Of a stretch of DNA of 64,000 nt, positions 33,053 through 41,427 are shown one piece after another. Numbering within the stretch: position 1 is the stretch's first letter; the number at the start of each line of letters is the position of its first letter. The DNA lies in assembly GCF_002849695.1 (NCBI RefSeq), contig NZ_CP018937.1, positions 62,001-126,000 on the forward strand, given 5' to 3'. A program made the translations under genes and the position numbers. The DNA comes from Bacteroides fragilis (GTDB lineage: Bacteria > Bacteroidota > Bacteroidia > Bacteroidales > Bacteroidaceae). The notes under the pieces were generated by a model that was not told the origin of the DNA, made no database searches, and saw nothing but the letters and a program-made list of their open reading frames with translations.

Positions 33053-34512
33053 ATCTGTTCGTTATTCATATAAGTAAAAATGCGTTCTTCAACTCCTTTT
33101 TCAAAACAGCCGCCTGCCATTCTTGCGGCATAAACTGAGATATGCCCGTATTTAGGGTATTTGCGATATAAAGAAATGCTCCGGAGGGCGGAATGATCGG
33201 GAGTCAACTCATGTACATCTCCATTCTCCTTTAAAATAAAAGGTGTCGCGAAAGGAGCCATCACGCCGTTTCGCACGGATGCCGGAAAATAAACGATGCC
33301 CTTACCTTCATTTTGATATCCGGCGATCTTGTTGTCGCCGAACGGGATTCCCCGCGCTACGTTTCCGAAAGTTATTATCTTTTTATTCTCAGTTGCGGAA
33401 ACGGCTACGGGTATCCAATCTTTATTATTAAATATACATAAGAACAGCACGTCACCTTTCATGTCGGGATCCGAACCGGATAAGGCAATATCTGATACAG
33501 GCATCGGGTATTCTCCCGTGACGTCTTTCCAAAGGGGATCTAAGTAACCAATGCCGCCCTTATTGCTTGAATATCTGGTTCTGTAGATTTTAGGAATCTT
33601 ATATGAGATGCTGTTGTGTCCCTCTCCGTTAAATCCGACATCCACAAACCTCCCGTCTTTGTTCATCACCACGTTCCACGCATGTCCGCCGCTCCTGTTT
33701 GCCCATGCGGGTACCACATCGATGGTAGAAGGAATGCCAATGGCTCTGAGTGACAAGGTCAGATATGCGGTCAAGTGGTCACAACTTCCCCAATGTAACT
33801 GATCTAACTCACTGAAAGTCGGGAAAAAAGGGTATTTACTCATTCCGGCGTTATAGTAAATGCCGGATACCTGCACAATTGCTTTTGTCAATTCCAAAGG
33901 GTCGCTGATTGAATCCAACAGGTAAGAGAATTTTTGATAAGCCTGTTCCCTCCAATCACTCAGTGATTCGTTTCCAATACGATAGGGTAAAATATATTCG
34001 CAGAAATCATCGAAAGAGCACTCCGTAAACTTTTTAGTGCGATGCCAGACTTTGATCGCTTCTTCTACATTGTTGATCAGGAAGTTGCCGGTTATAACTT
34101 CGATGTCTCTTACTATTTTGGGGCGCGGAGGGTCAGTACATGTTTTATATACGGAATCCAATGCCATCCCTAATCGAGACTTGCCGGGATCCCACGCTTC
34201 TTTTTCTTTAATGTGATTATTTAAGATAATGGAATGAAAAGGATCTTGTTCATTGGCTGGAATGAGGCTGTATTTATCTGCCATATTCCCAACCAAAAAG
34301 AATATGGATCTGATCTTCAAAGAGTCTTTCTGATTAATGAAAAAATCCGGAGCTTTCTCTATCTCTTCTCTGTTTTTATGAGATAACTTGAGAACTTCGT
34401 GAATCTTATCTGGGTATCTGCTGTTGTTCGGTTGTATACAACCGGACAAGACAAGAGTATTTAAAAGGAATGATACCCATATAGGAGACTTTATACATCG
34501 TGATTTTTTCAT
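33043..34512 (-). CDS. Transglutaminase-like lipoprotein
   Basis: 489 aa, ATG at 34512. A lipoprotein signal ends at C25 (VLSGC). The transglutaminase-like core holds a Cys-His-Asp set: C244 in HWGSCDHLTAY, H277 in GGHAWNVV and D291 in FVDVGF. The N-terminal 200 residues are helical, the C-terminal 170 beta-rich (VLFLCIFNNKDWIPVAVS). Such enzymes cut or cross-link peptides, or act as proteases, in the periplasm or on the surface. It is the first gene of the island's leftward series, with a TACCTTTG promoter element 29-36 bp upstream. A role in processing the island's peptide is inference. Confidence 0.85.
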   Translation of the reverse strand: MKKSRCIKSPIWVSFLLNTLVLSGCIQPNNSRYPDKIHEVLKLSHKNREEIEKAPDFFINQKDSLKIRSIFFLVGNMADKYSLIPANEQDPFHSIILNNHIKEKEAWDPGKSRLGMALDSVYKTCTDPPRPKIVRDIEVITGNFLINNVEEAIKVWHRTKKFTECSFDDFCEYILPYRIGNESLSDWREQAYQKFSYLLDSISDPLELTKAIVQVSGIYYNAGMSKYPFFPTFSELDQLHWGSCDHLTAYLTLSLRAIGIPSTIDVVPAWANRSGGHAWNVVMNKDGRFVDVGFNGEGHNSISYKIPKIYRTRYSSNKGGIGYLDPLWKDVTGEYPMPVSDIALSGSDPDMKGDVLFLCIFNNKDWIPVAVSATENKKIITFGNVARGIPFGDNKIAGYQNEGKGIVYFPASVRNGVMAPFATPFILKENGDVHELTPDHSALRSISLYRKYPKYGHISVYAARMAGGCFEKGVEERIFTYMNNEQIWW

Positions 34513-34540
34513 ATCAGTTTCAGTAGGTTAACTTATACCG

Positions 34541-34548
34541 CAAAGGTA
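34541..34548 (-). promoter_or_regulatory. -7 element for the island's leftward operon
   Basis: Minus-strand TACCTTTG (34548-34541) is a perfect TAnnTTTG match 29 bp before the transglutaminase-like ATG. The nearest TTTG upstream is only 12 bp away, so the -33 part is weak, suggesting that an activator is needed. Confidence 0.5.
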
Positions 34549-34830
34549 GTGTGGGGCTTTCAAATGTTTTATAATCAATACCTAATATTTTTATAATCAA
34601 ATCCATGTCTTTTGGTTATATGGATAAATTTTATCACGAGTACGCAGAGGGAAAGGGTTGTGCAAATAGATTTGTTTATTTGCGTTTTTGCATGAAAAGG
34701 ATATTTTTATCTCTCTTTTAATAACGCGATCTTTTTCGAAATCTTCCTAATAGAGGAGTAAAATACATAAATAGGGTATTTGTATGCGAATTTTCTTACC
34801 TTTTCGGTTAAATATTCCGGTTTTATCATC

Positions 34831-34935
34831 AAAACATTAACTTCTTTTCCCGAAAGAAGTTAATGTTTTCTGCATAAGAAGTTAGTCTTTTGTCTGTAAG
34901 AAGTTAATGTTTTATCCGTAGGAAGTTAATTTCGT
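34831..34935. repeat. Hairpin plus serial AGAAGTTAATGTTTT repeats
   Basis: Arms 34831-34847 and 34853-34869 form a 17-bp perfect hairpin with a 5-nt loop. The right-arm word AAGAAGTTAATGTTTT then recurs, degenerate, at about 34877 and 34899 and in truncated form at 34920. Spacing is about 22 bp. The block lies in the 900-bp gap between the divergent leftward operon and the kinase gene. The rest of that gap (34936-35340) shows no gene. Confidence 0.7.
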
Positions 34936-35353
34936 AAAAGGGAGAGATGAAAATGGTGTTTTTTGAAGCTACTTGGAATTTCGAAATGGATATTGCTGAT
35001 GTAACTTTCCGACAGAGAGATGGAACTTATTTAAATAAAATGTCTGCAGAATGTGCTTTTATTTATTCATAGTGGCCGAAATAAGGTGGAATGGTTTGCT
35101 TTTTGATTTAGACTAACGGTGAAATACAGGCTTCTTTTGTATCTTTCGTCATTGTGGACGGAAATAGACATATACAGCCTCCTTTTAAAATACAAAGTGC
35201 CAGTATGGAATGCAACTGTCAGAATGTAAGATTTCCCTTTGGGGATGGCTTGTCATCTTGCTTTTAGAGAGGCGTAAAATGAAACAACATTCTTAAATAA
35301 CCTTCAAACAGGTATTGGACAAGACTTAAAAACGGCCTTAAAATTACGAATTC

Positions 35354-35384
35354 TTTGTTATATTGAAAACTTCCCTTATATTTG
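35354..35384 (+). promoter_or_regulatory. Promoter of the two-component system
   Basis: TTTG (35354-35357), a 19-bp spacer and TATATTTG (35377-35384): full Bacteroides consensus, 29 bp before the kinase ATG. Confidence 0.75.
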
Positions 35385-35412
35385 TCAAAAAGAAATAACC
35401 AGACTTAATTCT

Positions 35413-36765
35413 ATGAGGAAAGAACTATTATTTACTGTTTTCGTTTCTGTAGCTTTTATTTTTCTTCAGGCCTTTTGGATAGTTCGTATGTACCAGAGAT
35501 ATGAGGAGCAATATACCGAACAAGTAAATAAAGCTTTCTTAGATGCTATTGGAAAAGAAGTAGAGCTTAGATTCAGGTATGTAGAGGAATTTAAGACCCC
35601 TATTCTTATCAAGTCTGCCGGATGTGTCTCTGAAAAGGAACGAGCCGGATACAAAGGTGACACCATTGATTTAGTACTTTTAAAACAGAATGACATAGTT
35701 CGGAATGTTTCTGAATTTCTTGCACAATTAGAGCAAGACGAATTACTCTCTAATCGGATATTTCCTGTATTACCTGTTATAGACAGTCTTCTTCGGGAAG
35801 AGTTATCGGGTTTGAAAACAGACCATTACCTGTCCTTATATGATAAGGAGGGAAAAATGGTTGATTCTTTGGGGAACACTTCTTTGCGGGGGGAGCGTCG
35901 GGTTATCAAAATACGGGAAGCTATCGGGACGAAGGGGCTGCTTTATATGCAAATAGAGTCCAAACTGCCCTATGACGCTATCCTGTCCAAAATGTTTTAT
36001 TCCCTTCTTGTTTTTGCATTGATTATAACGTTTGTTGTGGGATGTCTTATCCATCAGTTAAGAGTTATTAGTCAAAAAGATGAACTGTTAGAGAGGCGTG
36101 AAGTGAGTGTGAATGGGATTGTTCATGACCTCAAATCACCATTGAATGCACTTGTCACTTTAACCGGCTGGCTTATGGAAACGGAATCAGATTTTCGGAA
36201 GAAAGAATTGATGGCTGAAGTTATAAAGCGTGCCGGACACCAAGCGGCGCAAATCGAGTCTATATTGGTCTGTGCCAGAGGAACGGCGCAACCCATTGTT
36301 CTGAACAAAACCGAAATAAATCCGGAAGAAATAGTACAAGCGGCAATTGATGACATCTGTGTTGAATTGAAAGCTAAGCCACATAGTATTGAGGTTATAA
36401 ACGAAGCACCCGGATTGACGTGTCCGGCAGACAGAGGTTATTTAGAAAACGTGATGAAGAACTTGATAGAAAATGCGTTGAAATATGCCGATGATGGAGT
36501 GAAAATACAGATTGAAATAACAAAAATCTCACAAGAAATACAGATTAAAGTGATAGATAATGGTTGGGGAATTGCCCCGAAGTATCAAAAAAAGCTATTC
36601 AATCAGTATTATCAGGTCCCCCGGGAAGCATTGCGAATGCAGAAAGGATATGGTATCGGATTGGCATATGTCCGGCATATTATCCGGGCGCATGGTGGCA
36701 AAATCCAATTCAAGAGCCGTGAGAATGAAGGAAGTGTATTTACGTTTTATATTCCGGAAAAATAA
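35413..36765 (+). CDS. Membrane sensor histidine kinase
   Basis: 450 aa, ATG at 35413. N-terminal membrane helix (5-25), a periplasmic sensor domain of about 165 residues, a second helix (about 196-216), then the DHp domain with the phospho-acceptor H238 in VHDLKSPLNALV, and an ATPase domain with the N box (NLIENALKYADD), G1 (DNGWGIAP) and G2 (KGYGIGLAYVRHI). It resembles RprX-type kinases of Bacteroides. The response regulator follows after 3 bp. As part of the island and divergent from the peptide operon, it probably regulates that operon; the signal might be the peptide itself (inference). Confidence 0.95.
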   Translation: MRKELLFTVFVSVAFIFLQAFWIVRMYQRYEEQYTEQVNKAFLDAIGKEVELRFRYVEEFKTPILIKSAGCVSEKERAGYKGDTIDLVLLKQNDIVRNVSEFLAQLEQDELLSNRIFPVLPVIDSLLREELSGLKTDHYLSLYDKEGKMVDSLGNTSLRGERRVIKIREAIGTKGLLYMQIESKLPYDAILSKMFYSLLVFALIITFVVGCLIHQLRVISQKDELLERREVSVNGIVHDLKSPLNALVTLTGWLMETESDFRKKELMAEVIKRAGHQAAQIESILVCARGTAQPIVLNKTEINPEEIVQAAIDDICVELKAKPHSIEVINEAPGLTCPADRGYLENVMKNLIENALKYADDGVKIQIEITKISQEIQIKVIDNGWGIAPKYQKKLFNQYYQVPREALRMQKGYGIGLAYVRHIIRAHGGKIQFKSRENEGSVFTFYIPEK

Positions 36766-36768
36766 AGT

Positions 36769-37476
36769 ATGGAGGAGAAAATTAAAATTCTTTTTATTGA
36801 TGATGATATTACGTTTGGACGTATTTGTACCATCATCTTACAGGAAAAAGGCTACGAAGTCTTTTATCAGACTACTTTAAACGGAGCCAAAGCTTGCATA
36901 ACAGAAGCTCATCCGGATATCATTGTACTTGATGTGGAGATCGGAAATCAGAATGGCATTGAAGTCGCTCCGGAAATAAAAGTGATAGCACCGAATGTTC
37001 CTGTTCTGTTTATCTCTTCTCATACGGAGAGCCATTGGGTTGTACAGGCTTTGGAAGCGGGTGCGATGGCTTATCTTAAAAAGCCCTTTCACGCTGAAGA
37101 ATTAATTGCGTATGTTGAAAGGTTTGCTGTACAACGTCCGTCCCAACTTCGGATAGGTTCCTTGTCGCTTGACGCCGAAACCAGGATTTTATTTGCTGAT
37201 GACTCGACAGTTATTAAACAATTGAGTGAATCCGAATATAAGTTAGTAAGGCTTTTACTTGTTTATAAAAACCACATAGTGGGCAGAAGGCAAATAGAAA
37301 TGGAGTTATGGGGAAATACTGAAGGAAATGAACAGAGTACTAATAATTTAATATCCAAGATACGAAAATACCTTGTTGCTGATCCCGACATCGCACTTGA
37401 AACGATACCGAGGAGCGGATATAGGCTTTCTGTGAAATTAGAAAAACAGAAGAGAAGAGTGAGTGACTGTTTTTAA
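36769..37476 (+). CDS. OmpR-family response regulator
   Basis: 235 aa, ATG at 36769. Receiver domain (1-120) with acidic pocket LFIDDD, phospho-acceptor D55 (VLDVEIGNQNG), switch S/T in FISSHTES and K in YLKKPFHAEEL. C-terminal winged helix (about 135-228) of the OmpR type, with SESEYKLVRLLL, STNNLISKIRKYL and IPRSGYRLSV. It is cotranscribed with the kinase (3-bp gap). Likely targets are the divergent island operon and its own promoter. Confidence 0.95.
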   Translation: MEEKIKILFIDDDITFGRICTIILQEKGYEVFYQTTLNGAKACITEAHPDIIVLDVEIGNQNGIEVAPEIKVIAPNVPVLFISSHTESHWVVQALEAGAMAYLKKPFHAEELIAYVERFAVQRPSQLRIGSLSLDAETRILFADDSTVIKQLSESEYKLVRLLLVYKNHIVGRRQIEMELWGNTEGNEQSTNNLISKIRKYLVADPDIALETIPRSGYRLSVKLEKQKRRVSDCF

Positions 37477-37512
37477 GCAGAGTTAATCTGATTTCTTCTA
37501 AAGTGTGACAAT

Positions 37513-37662
37513 CATAGTCGATTCTGCCATTTCTGGTTAAACATTTTTTAGTTTCGGTTGCAAATATATCATAATTCTCTTACTTTTGCTTCCGGTTTCG
37601 GACAAAACTTATCCGGAATTCAACGAGTTAAATGAAAGAGGTAACGTTTATACGTCGGAACA
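37513..37662. repeat. Right copy of ~150-bp island-flanking repeat
   Basis: Counterpart of 25697-25850. It holds the intact SpoIIM start (37632) and, on the minus strand, a dead RDD start: ATG at 37530 followed by codons for MAEST, after which the frame leaves the RDD sequence and stops within ten codons. The identical core runs 37557-37615. Confidence 0.9.
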
Positions 37663-38594
37663 TTGAAAAATGGAAAGAGACAGAGAAGGTGGTGGAGCAG
37701 GCAGATAAACTGACTCCCGACCGTCTTGCCGATGCTTATACGGAACTTACTGCCGATCTGGCATTTGCGCAAACTCATTATCCGTCTTCCCGCATTACTA
37801 TTTATCTGAATAACCTGGCTTCGGCCCTCCATAATGTGCTTTATCGCAATAAGAAGGAGAAATGGACCCGTATTTTTACTTTCTGGACACAAGAGGTTCC
37901 ACAAACGATGTACTATGCTCGTAAAGAGCTGTTGATTTCGGCCCTGATCTTTTTGGCCAGTGTATTGGTGGGTATTGTTTCAGCAGCGAATGATGATAAC
38001 TTCGTCCGTCTGATTCTGGGGAATGGTTATGTGGATATGACGCTCGATAACATAGCGCGTGGTGAACCGATGGCTGTATACAACGGTTCGGATGAAGTTC
38101 CTATGTTTTTGGGCATTACTTTGAATAATATCATGGTTTCTTTCAATGTCTTTGCTATGGGGTTGCTTACCAGTTTTGGGACAGGATGGTTACTTTTTAA
38201 TAACGGAGTAATGCTCGGGGCCTTTCAGACCTTCTTTTTTAAGCATGGCCTGTTGGGAGAATCGATGCTTGCTGTCTGGCTGCATGGAACTTTGGAAATC
38301 TGGGCTATTATCGTAGCCGGTGCCGCGGGATTGGCATTGGGAAACGGATGGCTGTTTCCCGGGACTTACTCCCGCAAAGAGTCTTTTATGCGCGGAGCCA
38401 AGAAAGGACTAAAGATTATAGTGGGTACGGTTCCTGTCTTTGTTATGGCCGGATTCATTGAGGGGTTTATCACACGCCATACTGAATTGCCTGACTTTCT
38501 GCGGTTGAGCATTATTCTTTTATCACTGTCATTTATTATCTATTACTATATTTATTTACCAAATAGAAAAAATCATGGAATCACAAAAAACTAA
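37632..38594 (+). CDS. SpoIIM/DUF95 family membrane protein (resident form)
   Basis: 320 aa, ATG at 37632. An N-terminal helical soluble domain of about 90 residues (EVTFIRRNIEKWKETEKVV) is followed by five or so membrane helices with the SpoIIM core FNVFAMGLLTSFGTGWLLFNNG and the WLHGTLEIWAIIVAGAAGLALG helix. Members often sit in RDD/SpoIIM/MoxR/DUF58 loci; molecular function is unknown. It heads the rightward operon (19-20 bp overlap with the next gene), and its old neighbour, the RDD gene, is now separated by the island. Confidence 0.92.
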   Translation: MKEVTFIRRNIEKWKETEKVVEQADKLTPDRLADAYTELTADLAFAQTHYPSSRITIYLNNLASALHNVLYRNKKEKWTRIFTFWTQEVPQTMYYARKELLISALIFLASVLVGIVSAANDDNFVRLILGNGYVDMTLDNIARGEPMAVYNGSDEVPMFLGITLNNIMVSFNVFAMGLLTSFGTGWLLFNNGVMLGAFQTFFFKHGLLGESMLAVWLHGTLEIWAIIVAGAAGLALGNGWLFPGTYSRKESFMRGAKKGLKIIVGTVPVFVMAGFIEGFITRHTELPDFLRLSIILLSLSFIIYYYIYLPNRKNHGITKN

Positions 38595-39507
38595 AATTGC
38601 TTTATATGTGAAGCGGCCTTTTGGTGACAAACTCAATGCCACCATGGACTTTATAAAAGAGAACTGGAAGCCGATGTTGAAGTTCAGTACCTATTTGATT
38701 CTGCCATTATGTCTGATTCAGGCTATCAGCATGAATGGAATCATGGGGGGAACAATGGGCTTTGCAGCTGCCAAAGAGACCGGAGCCAATCCTCTGGAAG
38801 CGATAGGTGCACAATTTTGGGTCAATTACGGATTGATGTTTCTTTGTTATTTGGTAGGATCTATTTTACTGACTTCCATTGTTTACGGATTGATGCAGAT
38901 TTATAATCAGCGTGAAGAACGTTTGGCAGGTGTCACTTTTGCCGATCTGAAGCCTTTTCTGTTCAAGAATATAAAACGTCTGCTGGTTATGGTACTGTTT
39001 TATATAGTTCTGATTATAGCAGTGAGTATTGTTATAGGGATTCTGGTTGCAGCTTCTCCATTCACGCTTTTGCTTACTATTCCGCTGCTGATTGCCTGTG
39101 CAGTGCCTTTGGCCTTGTTTACTCCAATTTACTTATTTGAGGAGATCGGCATCTTTGCTGCTTTCCAGAAAACTTTCCGTCTGGGGTTTGCCACATGGGG
39201 AGGTGTTTTTGGCGTTTCCTTGGTCATGGGATTGATCTCCAGTGTATTGCAGGGCGTTACTACGACTCCGTGGTACATTGCTACTATTGTGAAATACTTC
39301 TTTATGTTGAGCGATACACAGAATGAGTTAACTATTTCCGCCGGATATAGTTTTATGGTCTATCTGCTGGCCATTATCCAAACTTTTGGAGCCTATCTTT
39401 CTATGATATTTTCTTTAATTGGTATAGTATATCAATATGGGCATGCCAGTGAAGTGGTAGACAGTATTTCGGTAGAAAGCGAGATAGATAAATTTGAGCA
39501 ACTTTGA
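38575..39507 (+). CDS. Multi-pass membrane protein of the MoxR/DUF58 locus
   Basis: 310 aa, ATG at 38575, overlapping the SpoIIM gene by 20 bp. A short N-terminal soluble segment (KRPFGDKLNATMDFIKENW) precedes about six membrane helices; the pattern TPIYLFEEIGIFAAFQKTFRLGFATWGG resembles glycerophosphodiester-phosphodiesterase-type membrane domains. Function is not known. Its conserved place between SpoIIM and DUF4129 genes suggests it is part of the same envelope complex. Confidence 0.8.
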   Translation: MESQKTKIALYVKRPFGDKLNATMDFIKENWKPMLKFSTYLILPLCLIQAISMNGIMGGTMGFAAAKETGANPLEAIGAQFWVNYGLMFLCYLVGSILLTSIVYGLMQIYNQREERLAGVTFADLKPFLFKNIKRLLVMVLFYIVLIIAVSIVIGILVAASPFTLLLTIPLLIACAVPLALFTPIYLFEEIGIFAAFQKTFRLGFATWGGVFGVSLVMGLISSVLQGVTTTPWYIATIVKYFFMLSDTQNELTISAGYSFMVYLLAIIQTFGAYLSMIFSLIGIVYQYGHASEVVDSISVESEIDKFEQL

Positions 39508-39520
39508 TTAAACTTTTTGG

Positions 39521-40144
39521 ATGACTTTGCAAGCTGATACTCTGGTCTGTGATACCGCAAGAGTTGCCTTTTGGCAGTCCAATCCGGCTTATGACTACAA
39601 CCGGGAACTGATAACACCTGAGATCGATGTCTTCGGCTGGCTCAGTATGCAGCTTTCTAAGTTACTGCGCGCCATTTTCGGAAGTCGTTTTGCGGAGGAA
39701 TATTCCGGTATTATTCTGGTTGTCATTGCCATTCTGATCTTGTTGTTGATTCTTTGGTTTGTTTATAAAAAACGTCCCGAGCTTTTTATGCGTTCACGCA
39801 GGGGGCCTGTGAACTACAGTGTCCATGAAGATACTATTTACGGGGTTGATTTTGACTCTGAGATAAAGCGTGCCATGGAACGTAAAGATTACCGGGAATC
39901 CATTCGTTTGCTTTATTTGCAAACCTTGAAACTATTGAGTGATGAGGGGCGGATAGACTGGCAGCCCTATAAAACTCCTACAGAATATATTTATGAGGTA
40001 AAACAGGAAGCACTTCGCAGCTCTTTCAGGCGTTTGACAAATGGTTTCCTGAGGGTGCGTTATGGCAATTTTGCTGCATCCGAGCCACTATTTGAGGAAT
40101 TGTTGTCCTTGCAAACCGAGATATGGAAAGGAGGTATCGAATGA
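39521..40144 (+). CDS. DUF4129 domain protein
   Basis: 207 aa, ATG at 39521. An N-terminal periplasmic part, one membrane helix (IILVVIAILILLLILWFVY, about 67-86), then a cytoplasmic DUF4129 domain with IKRAMERKDYRESIRLLYLQTLKLLSDEGRIDW and TPTEYIYEV. The domain is also found in transglutaminase-linked proteins of MoxR loci. Its stop overlaps the next start as ATGA. Confidence 0.88.
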   Translation: MTLQADTLVCDTARVAFWQSNPAYDYNRELITPEIDVFGWLSMQLSKLLRAIFGSRFAEEYSGIILVVIAILILLLILWFVYKKRPELFMRSRRGPVNYSVHEDTIYGVDFDSEIKRAMERKDYRESIRLLYLQTLKLLSDEGRIDWQPYKTPTEYIYEVKQEALRSSFRRLTNGFLRVRYGNFAASEPLFEELLSLQTEIWKGGIE

Positions 40145-41388
40145 GAGGTAGCCGCTGGTTTATCATTGGGATAGTTCTCTTTTTGCTGATCATGTTTGTG
40201 GTTGAGTATCATCTGCCGAAGAAATTTGTCTGGAACCCGACTTTCGGGCAACATGATCACCAGCCATTGGGAGGGGCTGTATTTGATGATGTTTTAAAGT
40301 CTTCGCTTCCGGATGGATATTCACTTTCGCGCAAGACATTCTATCAGTTTGCTGCTGACAGCAGCCCCCGGAAAAGTATTCTTGTCGTTACCCAGCATCT
40401 GGATTTGGTGAAGGCGGATGTCAGTGCTTTACTCGATCTGGCCCGTAGGGGAAACAAGATATTGATAGCCAGTTCCTCTTTTAGTCCGTTACTGGCTGAT
40501 ACATTGGGATTCAATAATTCGTATGCTTATTTCAATCCGAGGCGGTTAAAAGAATATGCAGCCGATCTGTTGGAACGTGACAGTGTGTTCTGGATCGGTG
40601 ATTCGGCGGTATATGATAAGCGTACTTTCCGTTTTTATCCGCATTTATGCGGTATTTATTTCACGAAGTATGATTCGTTGTCTCTGCCCTTGGCTACGAG
40701 CCGGATCGATTCCATGCAGATGTTCAATGACAGTTTGCCGGATTGCTTTCCGCCTGTGGCTATCAGCCGTCCGTTCGGGAGGGGAGAGATTGTCTTGGTC
40801 ACCACGCCTTTGCTGTTCACTAACTATGGGATGCTCGATGGCGATAATGCAGCCTATCTTTTCCGTTTGCTTTCACATCTGAAAGGGTTGCCCGTAATTC
40901 GTACCGAGGCTTATGGTGCCGGTGCGCAGATTGAAGAATCTCCTTTCCGCTACTTTCTTTCCCAACGTCCTCTGAAGTGGGCACTCTATCTGACAATGTC
41001 GGTATTGGTGCTGTTCATGGTGTTTACTGCCCGTAGGAGGCAAAGGGCCATTCCGGTGATTCGTGAGCCGGCCAACCGTAACCTTGAGTTTACGGAGTTA
41101 ATAGGCATACTTTATTATCAAAAAAAGAATCATGCAGATCTTGTACGTAAAAAGTTCACTTATTTTGCCGAGAGCTTGCGGCGGAACATACAGGTGGATG
41201 TAGAAGATGACAGTAATGATGATGTCTTGTGCAGCCGGATTGCGCGGAAGACGGGAAATGAAGAGGTGAAAGTCCGAAATCTTTTCCGTAAACTTCGTCC
41301 TGTGGTACGTGGAGAACTGGAGGCCGGAGAGACATTGATGAAAGACCTGATTGATGGAATGAATGAGATAGAAAAGCCTCGATCTTGA
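40141..41388 (+). CDS. DUF4350 domain protein
   Basis: 415 aa from ATG at 40141. An in-frame ATG exists at 40123, but an AGGAGG at 40129-40134 sits 6 bp before 40141 and decides the start; this is a rare clear Shine-Dalgarno site here. An N-terminal helix (WFIIGIVLFLLIMFVVEY), a periplasmic DUF4350 domain (about 45-270, including KSILVVTQHLDL), a second helix (WALYLTMSVLVLFMVFTA, about 280-297), and a cytoplasmic tail. Part of the MoxR/DUF58 locus; function unknown. Confidence 0.87.
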   Translation: MRGSRWFIIGIVLFLLIMFVVEYHLPKKFVWNPTFGQHDHQPLGGAVFDDVLKSSLPDGYSLSRKTFYQFAADSSPRKSILVVTQHLDLVKADVSALLDLARRGNKILIASSSFSPLLADTLGFNNSYAYFNPRRLKEYAADLLERDSVFWIGDSAVYDKRTFRFYPHLCGIYFTKYDSLSLPLATSRIDSMQMFNDSLPDCFPPVAISRPFGRGEIVLVTTPLLFTNYGMLDGDNAAYLFRLLSHLKGLPVIRTEAYGAGAQIEESPFRYFLSQRPLKWALYLTMSVLVLFMVFTARRRQRAIPVIREPANRNLEFTELIGILYYQKKNHADLVRKKFTYFAESLRRNIQVDVEDDSNDDVLCSRIARKTGNEEVKVRNLFRKLRPVVRGELEAGETLMKDLIDGMNEIEKPRS

Positions 41389-41427
41389 TCCTTTGGCGGA
41401 GGAAGAATAATTGGAAAGAAAAGAAAT

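Larger units (their letters stand above)
25851..37512. mobile_element. Accessory island inserted between RDD and SpoIIM genes
   Basis: About 11.7 kb bounded by imperfect direct repeats of the RDD-SpoIIM junction. It contains ten leftward genes for a small-peptide/export/O-antigen-ligase-like system and a divergent two-component system. No integrase or transposase is visible, so entry was probably by homologous recombination with donor DNA or by a lost mobile function. The stretch 28.2-30.4 kb is visibly more AT-rich than its surroundings, so the island itself may be mosaic. Confidence 0.7.

Noticed and set aside
25697-37662. Conventional integrative element with an integrase and tRNA target
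   Set aside because: No integrase, transposase or tRNA gene is present, and the ~150-bp imperfect repeats are far longer than usual attachment or target-site duplications.
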